Shown here: piece after piece, positions 44,817 to 53,118 of the stretch
Numbering within the stretch: position 1 is the stretch's first letter
How the letters are laid out: every line of letters starts with the position of its first letter
DNA from: JBBROS01 sp965213845
Lineage (GTDB): Bacteria > Pseudomonadota > Alphaproteobacteria > Acetobacterales > Acetobacteraceae
Length of the DNA: 64,000 bases
Direction: 5' to 3'
NCBI GenBank assembly: GCA_965213845.1
Contig: CBDCAI010000005.1
Span: 62,001 to 126,000 of the forward strand
Program-made: the position numbers and the translations under genes
Notes under the pieces: generated by a model
Database searches by the model: none
What the model saw: only the letters and a program-made list of their open reading frames with translations
What the model was told of the DNA's origin: nothing

Positions 44817-45374
44817 ATGTTCATCGAGACCGAAGGCACGCCCAATCCCGCGACGTTGAAGTTCTTGCCGGGGCGGGACGTGATGGGCGAGGGGACGGCG
44901 GACTTCGCCGGGCCGGATACGGCGGGGCGGAGCCCGTTGGCGACGGCGTTGTTCGACCTGGTGGGCGTGTCGCGGGTGTTCCTGGGTGGCGACTTCATCA
45001 CGGTCACGAAGAACGACCTGGTGGATTGGCAGGCGCTGCGGCCGCAGGTGCTGGGCGTGGTGATGGAGCATTTCGTCGCGGGGCGTCCCGTGGTGGACGG
45101 GGGCGGCGACGCGGTGCTGGAGGATGTGTCGCCCGAGGACGCGGACGTGGTGGAGCAGATCAAGGAGCTGCTCGACACGCGGGTGCGCCCGGCGGTGGCG
45201 AGCGATGGCGGAGATATCGTGTTCCGGGGGTATCGGGACGGGGTGGTGCGGCTGCACATGCAGGGGGCGTGCAGCGGTTGCCCGTCGAGCAGTGCGACGT
45301 TGAAGCATGGGATCGAGAACATGCTGAAGCATTACGTGCCGGAAGTGACGTCGGTGGAGCAGGTCGAGGCTTGA
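44817..45374 (+). CDS. nfuA: NifU-type Fe-S cluster scaffold/carrier (Nfu)
   Basis: 185 residues: an N-terminal Nfu_N domain (MFIETEGTPNPATLKFLPGRDV), and a C-terminal NifU domain (IKELLDTRVRPAVASDGGDIVFRGY...LHMQGACSGCPSSSATLK) with the CxxC cluster motif. This is the mitochondrial-like Nfu type found in alphaproteobacteria and delivers 4Fe-4S clusters. The naming nfuA follows function; the domain plan differs from E. coli NfuA. The next gene starts three bases after its stop. Confidence 0.93.
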   Translation: MFIETEGTPNPATLKFLPGRDVMGEGTADFAGPDTAGRSPLATALFDLVGVSRVFLGGDFITVTKNDLVDWQALRPQVLGVVMEHFVAGRPVVDGGGDAVLEDVSPEDADVVEQIKELLDTRVRPAVASDGGDIVFRGYRDGVVRLHMQGACSGCPSSSATLKHGIENMLKHYVPEVTSVEQVEA

Positions 45375-45376
45375 GC

Positions 45377-45958
45377 ATGCTCGACGAGTCCGGGCTCGAC
45401 CTGCTGTTCCGGTCGGCCCGGACGCAGTGGAGCTGGCGGTCGGACGGGGTCGAGGACGACACGCTGCGCCGTTTGTACGATTTATTGAAGCTGGGGCCGA
45501 CGTCGGCGAACGCCTCGCCGGCGCGGTTTCTGTTCCTGCGGACGGCGGAGGCGAAGCAGCGGCTGAAGCCGGCGTTGTCGGCGGCGAACGTGGAGAAGTC
45601 GATGGCGGCGCCGGTCGTGGCGGTGGTGGCGCACGACCCGCGGTTCTACGAGGACCTGCCGCGGCTGTATCCGGGGGTGGATGCGCGGGCCTGGTTCGCG
45701 GGGAACGAGGAGCTTTCGGCGACGACGGCGTTCCGGAACGGGACGTTGCAGGGGGCTTACTTGATCATGGCGGCGCGGGCGGTGGGGCTGGATTGCGGGC
45801 CGATGTCGGGGTTCGACAACGATGTCGTGGACCGTGAGTTCCTGGTGGCGCAGGGGTGGAAGAGCAACTTCCTGGTGGCGTTGGGGCATGGGGATGGGGT
45901 GAATCTGCCGGAGCGGGCGCCGCGGTTGAGCTTCGACGAGGCATGTCGGCTGCTGTAG
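45377..45958 (+). CDS. Nitroreductase family protein, RutE/HadB type (malonic semialdehyde reductase-like)
   Basis: 193 residues of the FMN-binding nitroreductase fold. LYDLLKLGPTSANASPARFLF matches the RutE signature around the FMN site, and GAYLIMAARAVGLDCGPMSGFDND follows, with LVALGHGD near the end. RutE-like enzymes reduce malonic semialdehyde or related compounds. No other rut genes are nearby, so the substrate is open. It starts three bases after the Nfu gene, likely in one transcript. Confidence 0.9.
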   Translation: MLDESGLDLLFRSARTQWSWRSDGVEDDTLRRLYDLLKLGPTSANASPARFLFLRTAEAKQRLKPALSAANVEKSMAAPVVAVVAHDPRFYEDLPRLYPGVDARAWFAGNEELSATTAFRNGTLQGAYLIMAARAVGLDCGPMSGFDNDVVDREFLVAQGWKSNFLVALGHGDGVNLPERAPRLSFDEACRLL

Positions 45959-46028
45959 GGCGGCCGGGGCTGCAGCGGGAGCAGCCGGGGCGGCAGCCGG
46001 GTTTGCCGAAGCGGCAGACGGGGCGGCT

Positions 46029-46664
46029 GTGATCCTGACGTTGGATGCGGCGCTGGAGGGGTGTGGGGCCGGGCTGGTTCAGGACGGGGTGGTGCTGGCG
46101 GAGCTTCGGCATGTGGGGGTGCGGGGCAGTTCGGCCGCGTTGCCGGGGTTGGCGGCTGCGGTGCTGGGGGGGCTGGGCGCTGAGTTGCGCGGGGTTGCGG
46201 TGACGGTGGGGCCGGGGAGCTTCACGGGTGTACGGGCGGGGCTTGCCTTGGCGCAGGGGATCGGGCTGGCGCTGGGAATCCGGGTTCGGGGGGTCAGTGT
46301 CGGGGGGGCGATCCGGGCCGAGAGTGGGGCGGTTCAGGGGGGGCGAACGATCTGGGTGGCGGTCGGGAACCGGCGAGGCCGGGTCTTCCTCGATCGGGAG
46401 GGCGTGCGTGGCGGGATCGTGACGGTGGGGCTCGATGCGCTGCCGTCGCCGGTGGGGCCGGTGGCGGTCGCGGGGGATGCGGCAATCGCGGTGGCGAGCC
46501 GGCTGGCGGCGCGGGGGTTCGACGTGCAGCTGTTGGCGGGGCGGGGTGCCGGGGCCTTGGGGATCGCGCTGGGTGCGGCGCGTGACCCGTTGGCGGCGGT
46601 GCCGCTGTATGTGGATGGTCCGGAGGCGCGGGCCGGGGTTGGGCTGCGGCCTGCGCCGGTATGA
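46029..46664 (+). CDS. tsaB: tRNA threonylcarbamoyladenosine biosynthesis protein TsaB
   Basis: 211 residues of the ASKHA fold. It opens ILTLDAALEGCGAGLVQDG and has VAVTVGPGSFTGVRAGLALAQGI, the TsaB signature, then weakly conserved C-terminal parts. TsaB assists TsaD in making t6A37 in ANN-decoding tRNAs. The start is GTG 46029, since the motif ILTLD follows at once. It is followed by the rimI-like gene, the usual partner, across a short direct repeat. Confidence 0.92.
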   Translation: MILTLDAALEGCGAGLVQDGVVLAELRHVGVRGSSAALPGLAAAVLGGLGAELRGVAVTVGPGSFTGVRAGLALAQGIGLALGIRVRGVSVGGAIRAESGAVQGGRTIWVAVGNRRGRVFLDREGVRGGIVTVGLDALPSPVGPVAVAGDAAIAVASRLAARGFDVQLLAGRGAGALGIALGAARDPLAAVPLYVDGPEARAGVGLRPAPV

Positions 46665-46668
46665 TGGC

Positions 46669-46698
46669 GGTGGGATGATGGGGGGTGGGATGATGGGG
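46669..46698 (+). repeat. Two tandem copies of a 15-base unit between tsaB and rimI
   Basis: The unit GGTGGGATGATGGGG occurs at 46669-46683 and 46684-46698, with partial copies on both sides (GGTATGATGGC before, GTGGGGTGATGG after). The repeat fills the 42-base gap between the tsaB stop and the rimI start. It offers several G-rich ribosome-binding-like sites and out-of-frame ATGs. Slippage would change the distance to the rimI start in steps of 15 bases. Confidence 0.75.
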
Positions 46699-46706
46699 GT
46701 GGGGTG

Positions 46707-47138
46707 ATGGAAGCGGTGGGGCCGCTGCACGCGGCGGCGCTGGCGGCGATCCATGGGGCGGCGTTTCCGGAGAGGGAGCGGTGGGGCCGGGACGCGATCG
46801 GTCTGCAGTTGGGGTTGCCGGGGGTGTTCGGGTTCATCGATGGGGCGGGGGGCATGGTCCTGGCGCGGGTGGCGGCGGACGAGTCGGAGGTGCTGACGTT
46901 GGGGGTGGTGCCGAGCGCCCGGCGGTCGGGTCTCGGGCGGCGGCTGCTGGATGCGGCGATGGCGGCGGCCGCGAGGGCCGGGGCGGCCTCGATGGTTCTG
47001 GAGGTCTCGGCGGCAAACGGGGCGGGGCAGGCGCTGTATCGTGGGGCGGGGTTCGTGGGGGTGGGGCTGCGCCGCGGTTACTATGCGGGCGGGGTGGATG
47101 CGCTGGTATTGCGGGCGACGCTTACTTCTTCTGGATAA
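46707..47138 (+). CDS. rimI: Ribosomal-protein-alanine N-acetyltransferase-like GNAT (RimI)
   Basis: 143 residues, GNAT fold: GPLHAAALAAIHGAAFPERERWG, VLTLGVVPSARRSGLGRRLLDAAM with the acetyl-CoA loop, and VSAANGAGQALYRGAGF. Position directly after tsaB is typical for rimI, which acetylates the N-terminus of ribosomal protein bS18 in E. coli; the substrate here is inferred. I prefer ATG 46707 over the GTG three bases earlier. Its end overlaps the convergent TusA-like gene by 17 bases. Confidence 0.88.
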   Translation: MEAVGPLHAAALAAIHGAAFPERERWGRDAIGLQLGLPGVFGFIDGAGGMVLARVAADESEVLTLGVVPSARRSGLGRRLLDAAMAAAARAGAASMVLEVSAANGAGQALYRGAGFVGVGLRRGYYAGGVDALVLRATLTSSG

Positions 47139-47412
47139 GCAGGAGGGTGGTGCCGTCCGGGGAGTCGATGACGGCCTCGACGCGATGGCCGAGCTCGCGA
47201 GCGCTGGCGGGGATGTTGGTCCGGGGTTCCTCACCTTCGAGGCGGACGGCGAGACGTTGGCCTGATGCGAGGCGATCGAGGGCGAGTCGGGTATGGACGA
47301 AGGTCATGGGGCATCGTTGTGCGGTGATGTCGATGGTGGCATCGGGCGGCTGGAGTTCGGCCTGGGCGGGTTTCTGGACTACGCGGACCGGGGGGACGAG
47401 AGCGGAAGGCAT
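47122..47412 (-). CDS. TusA/SirA-like sulfurtransferase family protein
   Basis: 96 residues. The core DITAQRCPMTFVHTRLALDRLASG carries the CPM active site of TusA-like sulphur carriers, followed by the strand LAVRLEGEEP. TusA members move persulphide sulphur for tRNA thiolation, molybdenum cofactor or other paths. The first about 25 residues, Pro/Val-rich, extend before the family start. It overlaps the 3' end of rimI on the opposite strand, an unusual antisense overlap, and diverges from mucR. Confidence 0.85.
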   Translation of the reverse strand: MPSALVPPVRVVQKPAQAELQPPDATIDITAQRCPMTFVHTRLALDRLASGQRLAVRLEGEEPRTNIPASARELGHRVEAVIDSPDGTTLLLIQKK

Positions 47413-47446
47413 GGATCAACCTCGATCTATTCTTGGACGGCGACCA

Positions 47447-47476
47447 TTGCGGAACGCGGGAGGAGGGATGTATATA
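47447..47476 (+). promoter_or_regulatory. Candidate promoter of mucR
   Basis: TTGCGG at 47447 and TATATA at 47471 are separated by 18 bases, ahead of the mucR ATG at 47507. The AT-rich stretch TATATATC stands out in this GC-rich sequence. MucR proteins are known to bind AT-rich DNA and repress their own genes, so self-regulation here is plausible. Confidence 0.38.
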
Positions 47477-47506
47477 TCGGTCAAGTGCAAGTAGAGGACG
47501 CAGGGT

Positions 47507-47914
47507 ATGACCGAACCGGCTGAGACTGTCGACGTTCTTGGGCTTACGGCACAGATCGTGTCTGCTCACGTTTCGAACAACGCGATCGGGGCGGATGCGA
47601 TCCCGAGCCTGATCACGGAAGTCTATCGTACTCTTGCGGGTGTGGGGAAGGAGCAGGTTCTTCCGGACAAGCAGCAGCCTGCGGTGCCTATCAAGAAGTC
47701 GGTGTTCGCGGATTTCATCATCTGCCTCGAGGACGGCAAGAAGTTGAAGATGCTGAAGCGTCATCTGAAGACGTCGTACAACATGACTCCGGAGCAGTAT
47801 CGGGAGAAGTGGCAGCTTCCGCCGGATTACCCGATGGTTGCGCCGAGCTATGCGCGGCACCGGTCGTCGCTGGCCAAGAAGATCGGTCTGGGAACGAAGC
47901 CGCGCGGGCGCTGA
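47507..47914 (+). CDS. mucR: MucR/Ros family transcriptional regulator
   Basis: 135 residues. DVLGLTAQIVSAHVSNNAI, then IKKSVFADFIICLEDGKKLKMLKRHLKTSYNMTPEQYREKW (cited as residues about 63-103) with LPPDYPMVAPSYARHRSSLAKKIGLG are hallmark MucR sequences. In Ros a Cys2His2 zinc finger has CxxC; here the second cysteine is Asp (CLED), as in some zinc-independent MucR homologues. The family is a global, H-NS-like repressor of envelope polysaccharide, motility and cell-cycle genes in alphaproteobacteria. Base composition is lower in GC than neighbours, consistent with high expression. Confidence 0.95.
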   Translation: MTEPAETVDVLGLTAQIVSAHVSNNAIGADAIPSLITEVYRTLAGVGKEQVLPDKQQPAVPIKKSVFADFIICLEDGKKLKMLKRHLKTSYNMTPEQYREKWQLPPDYPMVAPSYARHRSSLAKKIGLGTKPRGR

Positions 47915-48111
47915 GCGGGGCGCGGGTCCGGGACCAGGCCGGGAACAAGGCTGAGGACCAGGCCGGGGACGAGGCCGGGCGTTGCCGGAGCGCGCCCGAG
48001 GCGGCCGGAGCCGTCGCCCGGCGTATTGCGATTGGACATGCGGCGGGGTGTACGGCTACGCCATGACATGGCCGGGCGAGGCTGGCCGTCGACGCCGCCC
48101 TTTGGGACTCC

Positions 48112-48627
48112 ATGGAATCACGCATCGAACGTCTTTGCGTCGAACGAGGGTTGAAGATGACCGGGCAGCGCCGGGTCATCGCCCGCGTGCTGTCGGATGC
48201 GGCCGACCACCCGGACGTGGAGGAGGTTTATCGGCGTGCGGCGGCGCTGGATTCACGCATGTCGATCGCGACGGTGTATCGGACCGTCCGGCTGTTCGAG
48301 GAGAAGGGCATCCTGGAGCGGCGGGATTTCGGCGGGGGGCGGGCGCGGTACGAGCCGACGGAGCATGGCAAGCACCACCACCTGATCGACGTGGAGAGCG
48401 GCCGGGTGATCGAGTTCGAGGATGGGGCGCATGAGGCGCTGATCGAGGCGATCGCCGCCAAGCTGGGGTTCGAGCTGGTGTCGTATCGGCTCGAGCTGTT
48501 CGGGCGCAAGCCGAGCCCGGCGGGAGCGCCGAAGGCGGCGGTGTCGCGGGCCCGGCCGCGCGCCGGCGACATCGACCCGCGGAGCGGCGATGCGCCGGCG
48601 CCGGAAACGACGGGCCGGCTGCCGTGA
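48112..48627 (+). CDS. Fur family transcriptional regulator (Fur/Mur/Irr type)
   Basis: 171 residues. The winged helix reads GLKMTGQRRVIARVLSDAADHPD and SIATVYRTVRLFEEKGIL; the metal/dimer part is EHGKHHHLIDVESGRVIEFED. The CxxC zinc motifs of classical Fur are missing, and the spacing fits the alphaproteobacterial Fur/Mur group that senses iron or manganese. The last about 35 residues (from KPSPAGAP) are a Pro/Ala/Arg-rich tail. The olsB-like gene begins in its stop codon (GTGA), so the two are cotranslated. Confidence 0.9.
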   Translation: MESRIERLCVERGLKMTGQRRVIARVLSDAADHPDVEEVYRRAAALDSRMSIATVYRTVRLFEEKGILERRDFGGGRARYEPTEHGKHHHLIDVESGRVIEFEDGAHEALIEAIAAKLGFELVSYRLELFGRKPSPAGAPKAAVSRARPRAGDIDPRSGDAPAPETTGRLP

Positions 48628-49451
48628 CCCTGCACCAGGCGCGCATGCGTCCCGTGGAGGAGTCCGGGCACTTCCGGGAGCTGCGGGCGGGGAACCTGGG
48701 GGTGCGGATCGCACGGACGCCGGCGGAGGTGGATGCGGCGCAGGCGTTGCGGTATCGGGTGTTCTACGAGGAGATGGGTGCGAAGCCGAGCCCGGAGGTG
48801 GAGCGGGCGCGGCGGGACCGGGACGCATTCGACGCGGTGGCGGACCACCTGCTGGTGGTGGATCACGGCCTGGGCGCGGGGCCCGAGGGGGTGGTGGGCA
48901 CGTATCGGCTGATCCAGAAGGAGGGCGCGTCGCAGGTGGGGCGCTTCTACTCGGCGGACGAGTACGACCTGGCGCCGATCGAGGTGTTCCCGGGGCGGGT
49001 GCTGGAGCTGGGGCGGTCGTGCGTGGACAGCCTCTATCGCGGCCGGGCGGTGATGCAGCTGCTGTGGCAGGGGATCGCGGCCTATGTGGACGAGCAGCAG
49101 ATCGACCTGATGTTCGGGTGTGCGAGCCTGAGCGGGACGGACCCGGACGCGCTGGCGCAGGAGCTGACCTATTTGTACGAGCATCATCTGGCACCGCCGG
49201 CACTGCGGGTGCGGGCGATCGAGTCGCGGTACGTGGACATGCGGCGGATGGACCCGCGGGCGCTGGACGCGCGGCGGGCGCCCTTGCTGTTGCCGCCGCT
49301 GATCAAGGGCTATATGCGGCTGGGCGGGTATGTGGGGGACGGGGCGGTCATCGACCCGCAGTTCAACACGATCGACGTGGCGATCATCGTCAAGAGCGAC
49401 CTGGTCACGGACAAGTACATGAAGCACTACGAGCGCCGCCGCCGCGACTGA
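48624..49451 (+). CDS. olsB: L-ornithine N(alpha)-acyltransferase-like protein (OlsB/hemolysin-like GNAT)
   Basis: 275 residues. LGVRIARTPAEVDAAQALRYRVFYEEM and RVLELGRSCVDSLYRGRAVMQLLWQGIAAYV (each cited by its outer residues, near 24 and 128) match OlsB-type acyl-ACP acyltransferases, which put a 3-hydroxyacyl chain on ornithine to start ornithine-lipid synthesis. The C-terminal PLIKGYMRLGGYVGDGAVID is also typical. Start GTG 48624 overlaps the Fur-type gene stop. OlsA is not adjacent, so ornithine lipid or another aminolipid is inferred from the family. Confidence 0.86.
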   Translation: MTLHQARMRPVEESGHFRELRAGNLGVRIARTPAEVDAAQALRYRVFYEEMGAKPSPEVERARRDRDAFDAVADHLLVVDHGLGAGPEGVVGTYRLIQKEGASQVGRFYSADEYDLAPIEVFPGRVLELGRSCVDSLYRGRAVMQLLWQGIAAYVDEQQIDLMFGCASLSGTDPDALAQELTYLYEHHLAPPALRVRAIESRYVDMRRMDPRALDARRAPLLLPPLIKGYMRLGGYVGDGAVIDPQFNTIDVAIIVKSDLVTDKYMKHYERRRRD

Positions 49452-49508
49452 CCTGGATCGGTCGGTGCCGTCGTCCAGGGACGGTCCGTCATGAACACTG
49501 GAGACACG

Positions 49509-50462
49509 ATGGACGTCATCATGACCTCGCCCCGGCTTGCGCCGGAGGCTGTCGCGCTGATCGAGGCGGCGGGCGGGCGGTTGCACTACATGGCGCCCTA
49601 TCCCACGGCGGAGCAGGTGGCGGCGCTGGCGGCGCGGGTGGATCCGGTGGCGATCCTGTCGCGGCAGGGGCCGGTGAACGCGCTGGTGCTGGATGCGGCG
49701 CCGCGGCTGAAGATCGTTGCACGGCATGGGGTGGGCGTGGACGACGTGGACGTGGCGGAGGCGGTGCGGCGGGGGGTGGTCGTGGCGCGGGCACCGGGGT
49801 CGAACACGCGGGCGGTGGCGGAGCATGCGATGGCGCTGGTGCTGGCGCTGGCGAAGGAGCTGCTGCCGTTGTCGGCGGGCGTGGCGGCGGGGGGCTGGCG
49901 CGGGGCGGGGGCGAAGGTGCGGGACGTGGCCGGGCTGCGGCTGGGCCTGGTGGGGTGCGGGGCGATCGGGCAGGCGGTGGGGCGGCTGGGTGCGGCGTTC
50001 GGCATGGAGGTGGCGGGATATGACCCGAAGCCGGATGGGGCGGCACCGGACGGGATCACGCGGATGGACAGCCTGTCGGCCTTGCTGGGGCGGACGGACG
50101 TGCTGTCGCTGCACCTGCCGTTCATGGAGTCGACCCGGCACGTGATCGACGCGGCGGCGCTGGCGCGGCTGCCGCACGGGGCGCTGGTGGTGAACACGGC
50201 CCGGGGCGGGCTGATCGACGAGGCTGCGCTGCTGGCGACGCTCGGGACGGGGCAGGTGTCCGGGGCGGGGCTGGACGTGTTCGAGACGGAGCCGCCCCTG
50301 CCCGGGGACGGATTGCGCCGGCATGCGCGGGTGATCGTGACGCCGCATGTGGCGGGGGTGACGGATGGCAGCCTGGTGACGATGGGGGTGATGGCGGCGG
50401 AGTGCATCGTTGCGGTGCTGCGGGGGGCCGAGGTGCCGGCGGGCCGGCGGGTCTGGGCGTGA
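49509..50462 (+). CDS. D-2-hydroxyacid dehydrogenase (3-phosphoglycerate dehydrogenase-like)
   Basis: 317 residues. The NAD fold shows GLRLGLVGCGAIGQAVGRLG, then YDPKPDG, the catalytic Arg in VNTARGGLIDEAALL, Glu in LDVFETEPPLPGDG and His in VTPHVAGVTDGS. It lacks the ACT domain of serine-regulated SerA, so glyoxylate/hydroxypyruvate or another 2-ketoacid reduction is as likely. ATG 49509 follows GGAG with a five-base spacer; the ATG at 49491 lacks a site. Its stop overlaps the lnt start by one base. Confidence 0.88.
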   Translation: MDVIMTSPRLAPEAVALIEAAGGRLHYMAPYPTAEQVAALAARVDPVAILSRQGPVNALVLDAAPRLKIVARHGVGVDDVDVAEAVRRGVVVARAPGSNTRAVAEHAMALVLALAKELLPLSAGVAAGGWRGAGAKVRDVAGLRLGLVGCGAIGQAVGRLGAAFGMEVAGYDPKPDGAAPDGITRMDSLSALLGRTDVLSLHLPFMESTRHVIDAAALARLPHGALVVNTARGGLIDEAALLATLGTGQVSGAGLDVFETEPPLPGDGLRRHARVIVTPHVAGVTDGSLVTMGVMAAECIVAVLRGAEVPAGRRVWA

Positions 50463-52042
50463 TGTCCGACACTGTGGCGGTTCGGGCCGATCCGGTTCAG
50501 GGCGGGACGGCAGGCTGGCCGGCCTCGGTGCTGGGGCGGGTCGGGCGGCGTCCGGGGTTGTGGGCCCTCGCGTTCGGGGTGGCTTCGGCGCTGGCGCTGC
50601 CGCCGGTGCATGCGATCCCGGTGTTGTTCCTGACTGTGCCGGGGCTGCTGCTGTTGATTGGTGGGAGAAGCGGCTTCTGGGGCGCGGTTCGGCTGGGGTT
50701 CTGGTTCGGCTTCGGGCAGCATCTGGTGGGGCTCTACTGGATCACCGAGGCGATCCTGCTGGAGTCGGGACGGTACTGGTGGTTCGTGCCGTTGGCCGTG
50801 CCGGCGCTGTCGGCGTTGCTGGCGCTGTTCGTCGCGTTGCCGGCCGGTCTGGCGTGGCTGGTGCCGGCGGGCGTGCGGCGGGTTGCGGTGCTTGCCGGGG
50901 CCTGGGTCCTGGCCGACCTGGCGCGGCAGTTCATCGGGACGGGGTTTCCGTGGAACCCGTGGGGCAGTGTCTGGGCGGTGCCGGGCGGGTTCGGCGACGT
51001 GATGATCCAGCCGGCCGCGTGGGTGGGGACGCCGGGGCTGACGTTGGCGACGGTGTTCGTCGCGGGGCTGCCGATGCTGGGGCGGCGGGGCTGGGCCGTG
51101 GCGGCGGTGCTGCTGGCGGGTTGGGCCGGGGCGGGGGTGCTGCGGCTGCGGGAGCCGGAGCCGGCTGCGCCTGGAATGACGGCAGTGCTGGTGCAAGGCA
51201 ATGTGGGGCAGGGACAGAAGTGGGACCGCTCGACCGCGGCCTCGGTGTTCGACCGGCATCTGCGACTGACGGCGGAGGGCATGCGGCGGGCGGGTGCGCG
51301 TCCGGCTGTCGTGATCTGGCCTGAGACGTCGAGCGTCTATCTGCTGCAGGCGGATGCCGGTGCGCGGGCGGCGATCATGGAGGCGGCGGGTGCGGCGCGG
51401 GGCGCGATCGTGGGGAGCCTGACGTTCACGAAGGGGATGCCTTCGGCGGATCCGGAGAACGAGCCGCGGAACTCCATGGTGGCGATGCGGCCGGACGGGT
51501 CGGTGGCGGGGGTTTACGACAAGTGGCACCTGGTGCCGTTCGGGGAGTATCCGCCGAGTTGGGTGCCGTTCGCGATCCAGATCGTGCCGGGGCATTTCGC
51601 CTTCGGGCGGGGGCCGGCGACGTTGCGGCTGGACGGGGTGCCGGCGTTCGGAGGGCTGATCTGTTACGAGGCGATCTTCCCCGGGCAGGTCGTGGATGAG
51701 TCGGACCGGCCGGACTGGCTGGTCAACATCACCAACGATGCGTGGTTCGGCAACTCGACGGGTCCGCGGCAGCATCTTGCGGCGGCGCGGCTGCGGGCGG
51801 TGGAGGAAGGTCTGCCCTTGATGCGGGCGGCGAATACCGGCATTTCCGCCGGGTATGATGCGAGCGGGCGGGAGTTGGGGCGGCTGACGGTGGGTGAGGC
51901 CGGGGTGCTTGTGCTCGATCTGCCCGGGCGCCGGGCGGCAACGCCGTTCTCGCGTTATGGATTGTTCATCTCGACCCTACTCGCGTGTTCCGTGTTTATC
52001 GCGGGATTTTTTCCAGGCCTGCGGATGCGGCGCCTTTTTTAA
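50462..52042 (+). CDS. lnt: Apolipoprotein N-acyltransferase
   Basis: 526 residues. Lnt adds the third acyl chain to lipoproteins in the inner membrane. The N-terminal half has about six to seven hydrophobic helices (LALPPVHAIPVLFLTVPGLLL is one such region), with FPWNPWG before the nitrilase domain. In the latter, VIWPETSSVYLL provides the Glu, YDKWHLVPFGEYPP the Lys and GGLICYEAIFP the catalytic Cys; NDAWFGNSTGPRQHL follows. All three catalytic residues are in place. Confidence 0.97.
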   Translation: MSDTVAVRADPVQGGTAGWPASVLGRVGRRPGLWALAFGVASALALPPVHAIPVLFLTVPGLLLLIGGRSGFWGAVRLGFWFGFGQHLVGLYWITEAILLESGRYWWFVPLAVPALSALLALFVALPAGLAWLVPAGVRRVAVLAGAWVLADLARQFIGTGFPWNPWGSVWAVPGGFGDVMIQPAAWVGTPGLTLATVFVAGLPMLGRRGWAVAAVLLAGWAGAGVLRLREPEPAAPGMTAVLVQGNVGQGQKWDRSTAASVFDRHLRLTAEGMRRAGARPAVVIWPETSSVYLLQADAGARAAIMEAAGAARGAIVGSLTFTKGMPSADPENEPRNSMVAMRPDGSVAGVYDKWHLVPFGEYPPSWVPFAIQIVPGHFAFGRGPATLRLDGVPAFGGLICYEAIFPGQVVDESDRPDWLVNITNDAWFGNSTGPRQHLAAARLRAVEEGLPLMRAANTGISAGYDASGRELGRLTVGEAGVLVLDLPGRRAATPFSRYGLFISTLLACSVFIAGFFPGLRMRRLF

Positions 52043-52137
52043 ACGGCCACTTGTCTCAATAAGTTTGACAGATCGGCGTATTTTCGGTTGTGGTCGTCCT
52101 TGATTGTCGCTATTTCGGATTCGGGCGGGAGTGGTCT

Positions 52138-52599
52138 ATGGCGCAGGTTCCTGGAGAAGCGTTCGAGAAGGAGACGCGGTCGAGCCCGATCGATGTTCAC
52201 GTGGGGACCCGGATCCGGCTGCGGCGGACCCTGTTGGGGATGTCGCAGGAGCGGCTTGGCGATGCGCTGGGCCTGACGTTCCAGCAGGTCCAGAAATATG
52301 AGCGGGGGGTGAACCGGGTCGGGGCTTCGCGCCTGTTCGACCTGTCGCGGGTGCTGGATGTGCCGATCAGCTTTTTTTTCGACGACATGCCGGAGGCGTT
52401 GGCCGGGATCCATGGGACGGGACATTCGACCCGGGCGGCGGGCGGCTTCGCGGAGCGGCAGGAGGGGTTCGGGTCGGACGACACCATGAGCCGCCGCGAA
52501 ACGCTGGAGCTGGTACGGGCCTACTACCGGATCACGGAGCCCTCGGTCCGGAAGCGGGTGTTCGAGCTCATCAAGTCGATGGGTTCGGCGGAGGCCTGA
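52138..52599 (+). CDS. XRE/Cro-type helix-turn-helix regulator
   Basis: 153 residues. Helix-turn-helix domain at about 20-80: VGTRIRLRRTLLGMSQERLGDALGLTFQQVQKYERGVNRVGASRL, cited by its ends, then ISFFFDDMPEAL. The C-terminal half has ETLELVRAYYRITEPSVRKRVFELIKSM, a common tail in alphaproteobacterial members. GGGAG six bases before ATG 52138 fixes the start. A TTGACA at 52065 could be a -35 element but no good -10 follows. Located after lnt, as often in this class. Targets unknown. Confidence 0.92.
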   Translation: MAQVPGEAFEKETRSSPIDVHVGTRIRLRRTLLGMSQERLGDALGLTFQQVQKYERGVNRVGASRLFDLSRVLDVPISFFFDDMPEALAGIHGTGHSTRAAGGFAERQEGFGSDDTMSRRETLELVRAYYRITEPSVRKRVFELIKSMGSAEA

Positions 52600-52608
52600 G
52601 CCGGGGCC

Positions 52609-53118
52609 TCAGGTCGGGCGGAGTTGCGGGTTGTCGAACACCGGGTTGCGTTGCCGATGGAGCGCTGCGGTCAACGCGGTGGCGAGGTCGCGTTTTTCGG
52701 CATCGCCCAAATCGGCACCGACTTCGAGCTGCCGATTCCGATGGACGAGCAGCAGGGCCGGGGTGCGGCCGGGGCGTTCCTGCAGGACGGCGTTGAGCCA
52801 GGCGCCCTCCAGCCGGCGTTCGCGCTGACGGCCGCTTGCGTCGGTGTGCACGACGCGGATGCCGGCCGGCGAGAGGAGAAGTCGTTCGGTCACGTTGCGC
52901 TGCCTGGCGTTGCGGCGGAGCAGGATGACGGCGAGCGCGACCTCGGCGCCGTTGAAGCCGATGACGGGCCATGCGCCGATGAACCAGAGGCCGGTCGATA
53001 TGATGGCGCTGAGCAGGAGGATGACGGCGATGAGGCGCCGGAGCCCGGCGTCGCCGAGGCTGCGATGCGGGGTAATGACGGCCTCGAACTGCGGCGGTTC
53101 GCTCTGCATGACGGTCAT
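52609..53118 (-). CDS. DUF2244 family membrane protein
   Basis: 169 residues. Two hydrophobic helices near residues 27-65 (RLIAVILLLSAIISTGLWF and VIGFNGAEVALAVILLRR) are followed by a soluble part, ERLLLSPAGIRVVHTDASGR and WLNAVLQERPGRTPALLLVHR, characteristic of DUF2244. The function is unknown; a few relatives are linked with cytochrome oxidase loci, none seen here. It ends nine bases from the XRE gene, convergent, and diverges from mdh. Confidence 0.82.
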   Translation of the reverse strand: MTVMQSEPPQFEAVITPHRSLGDAGLRRLIAVILLLSAIISTGLWFIGAWPVIGFNGAEVALAVILLRRNARQRNVTERLLLSPAGIRVVHTDASGRQRERRLEGAWLNAVLQERPGRTPALLLVHRNRQLEVGADLGDAEKRDLATALTAALHRQRNPVFDNPQLRPT

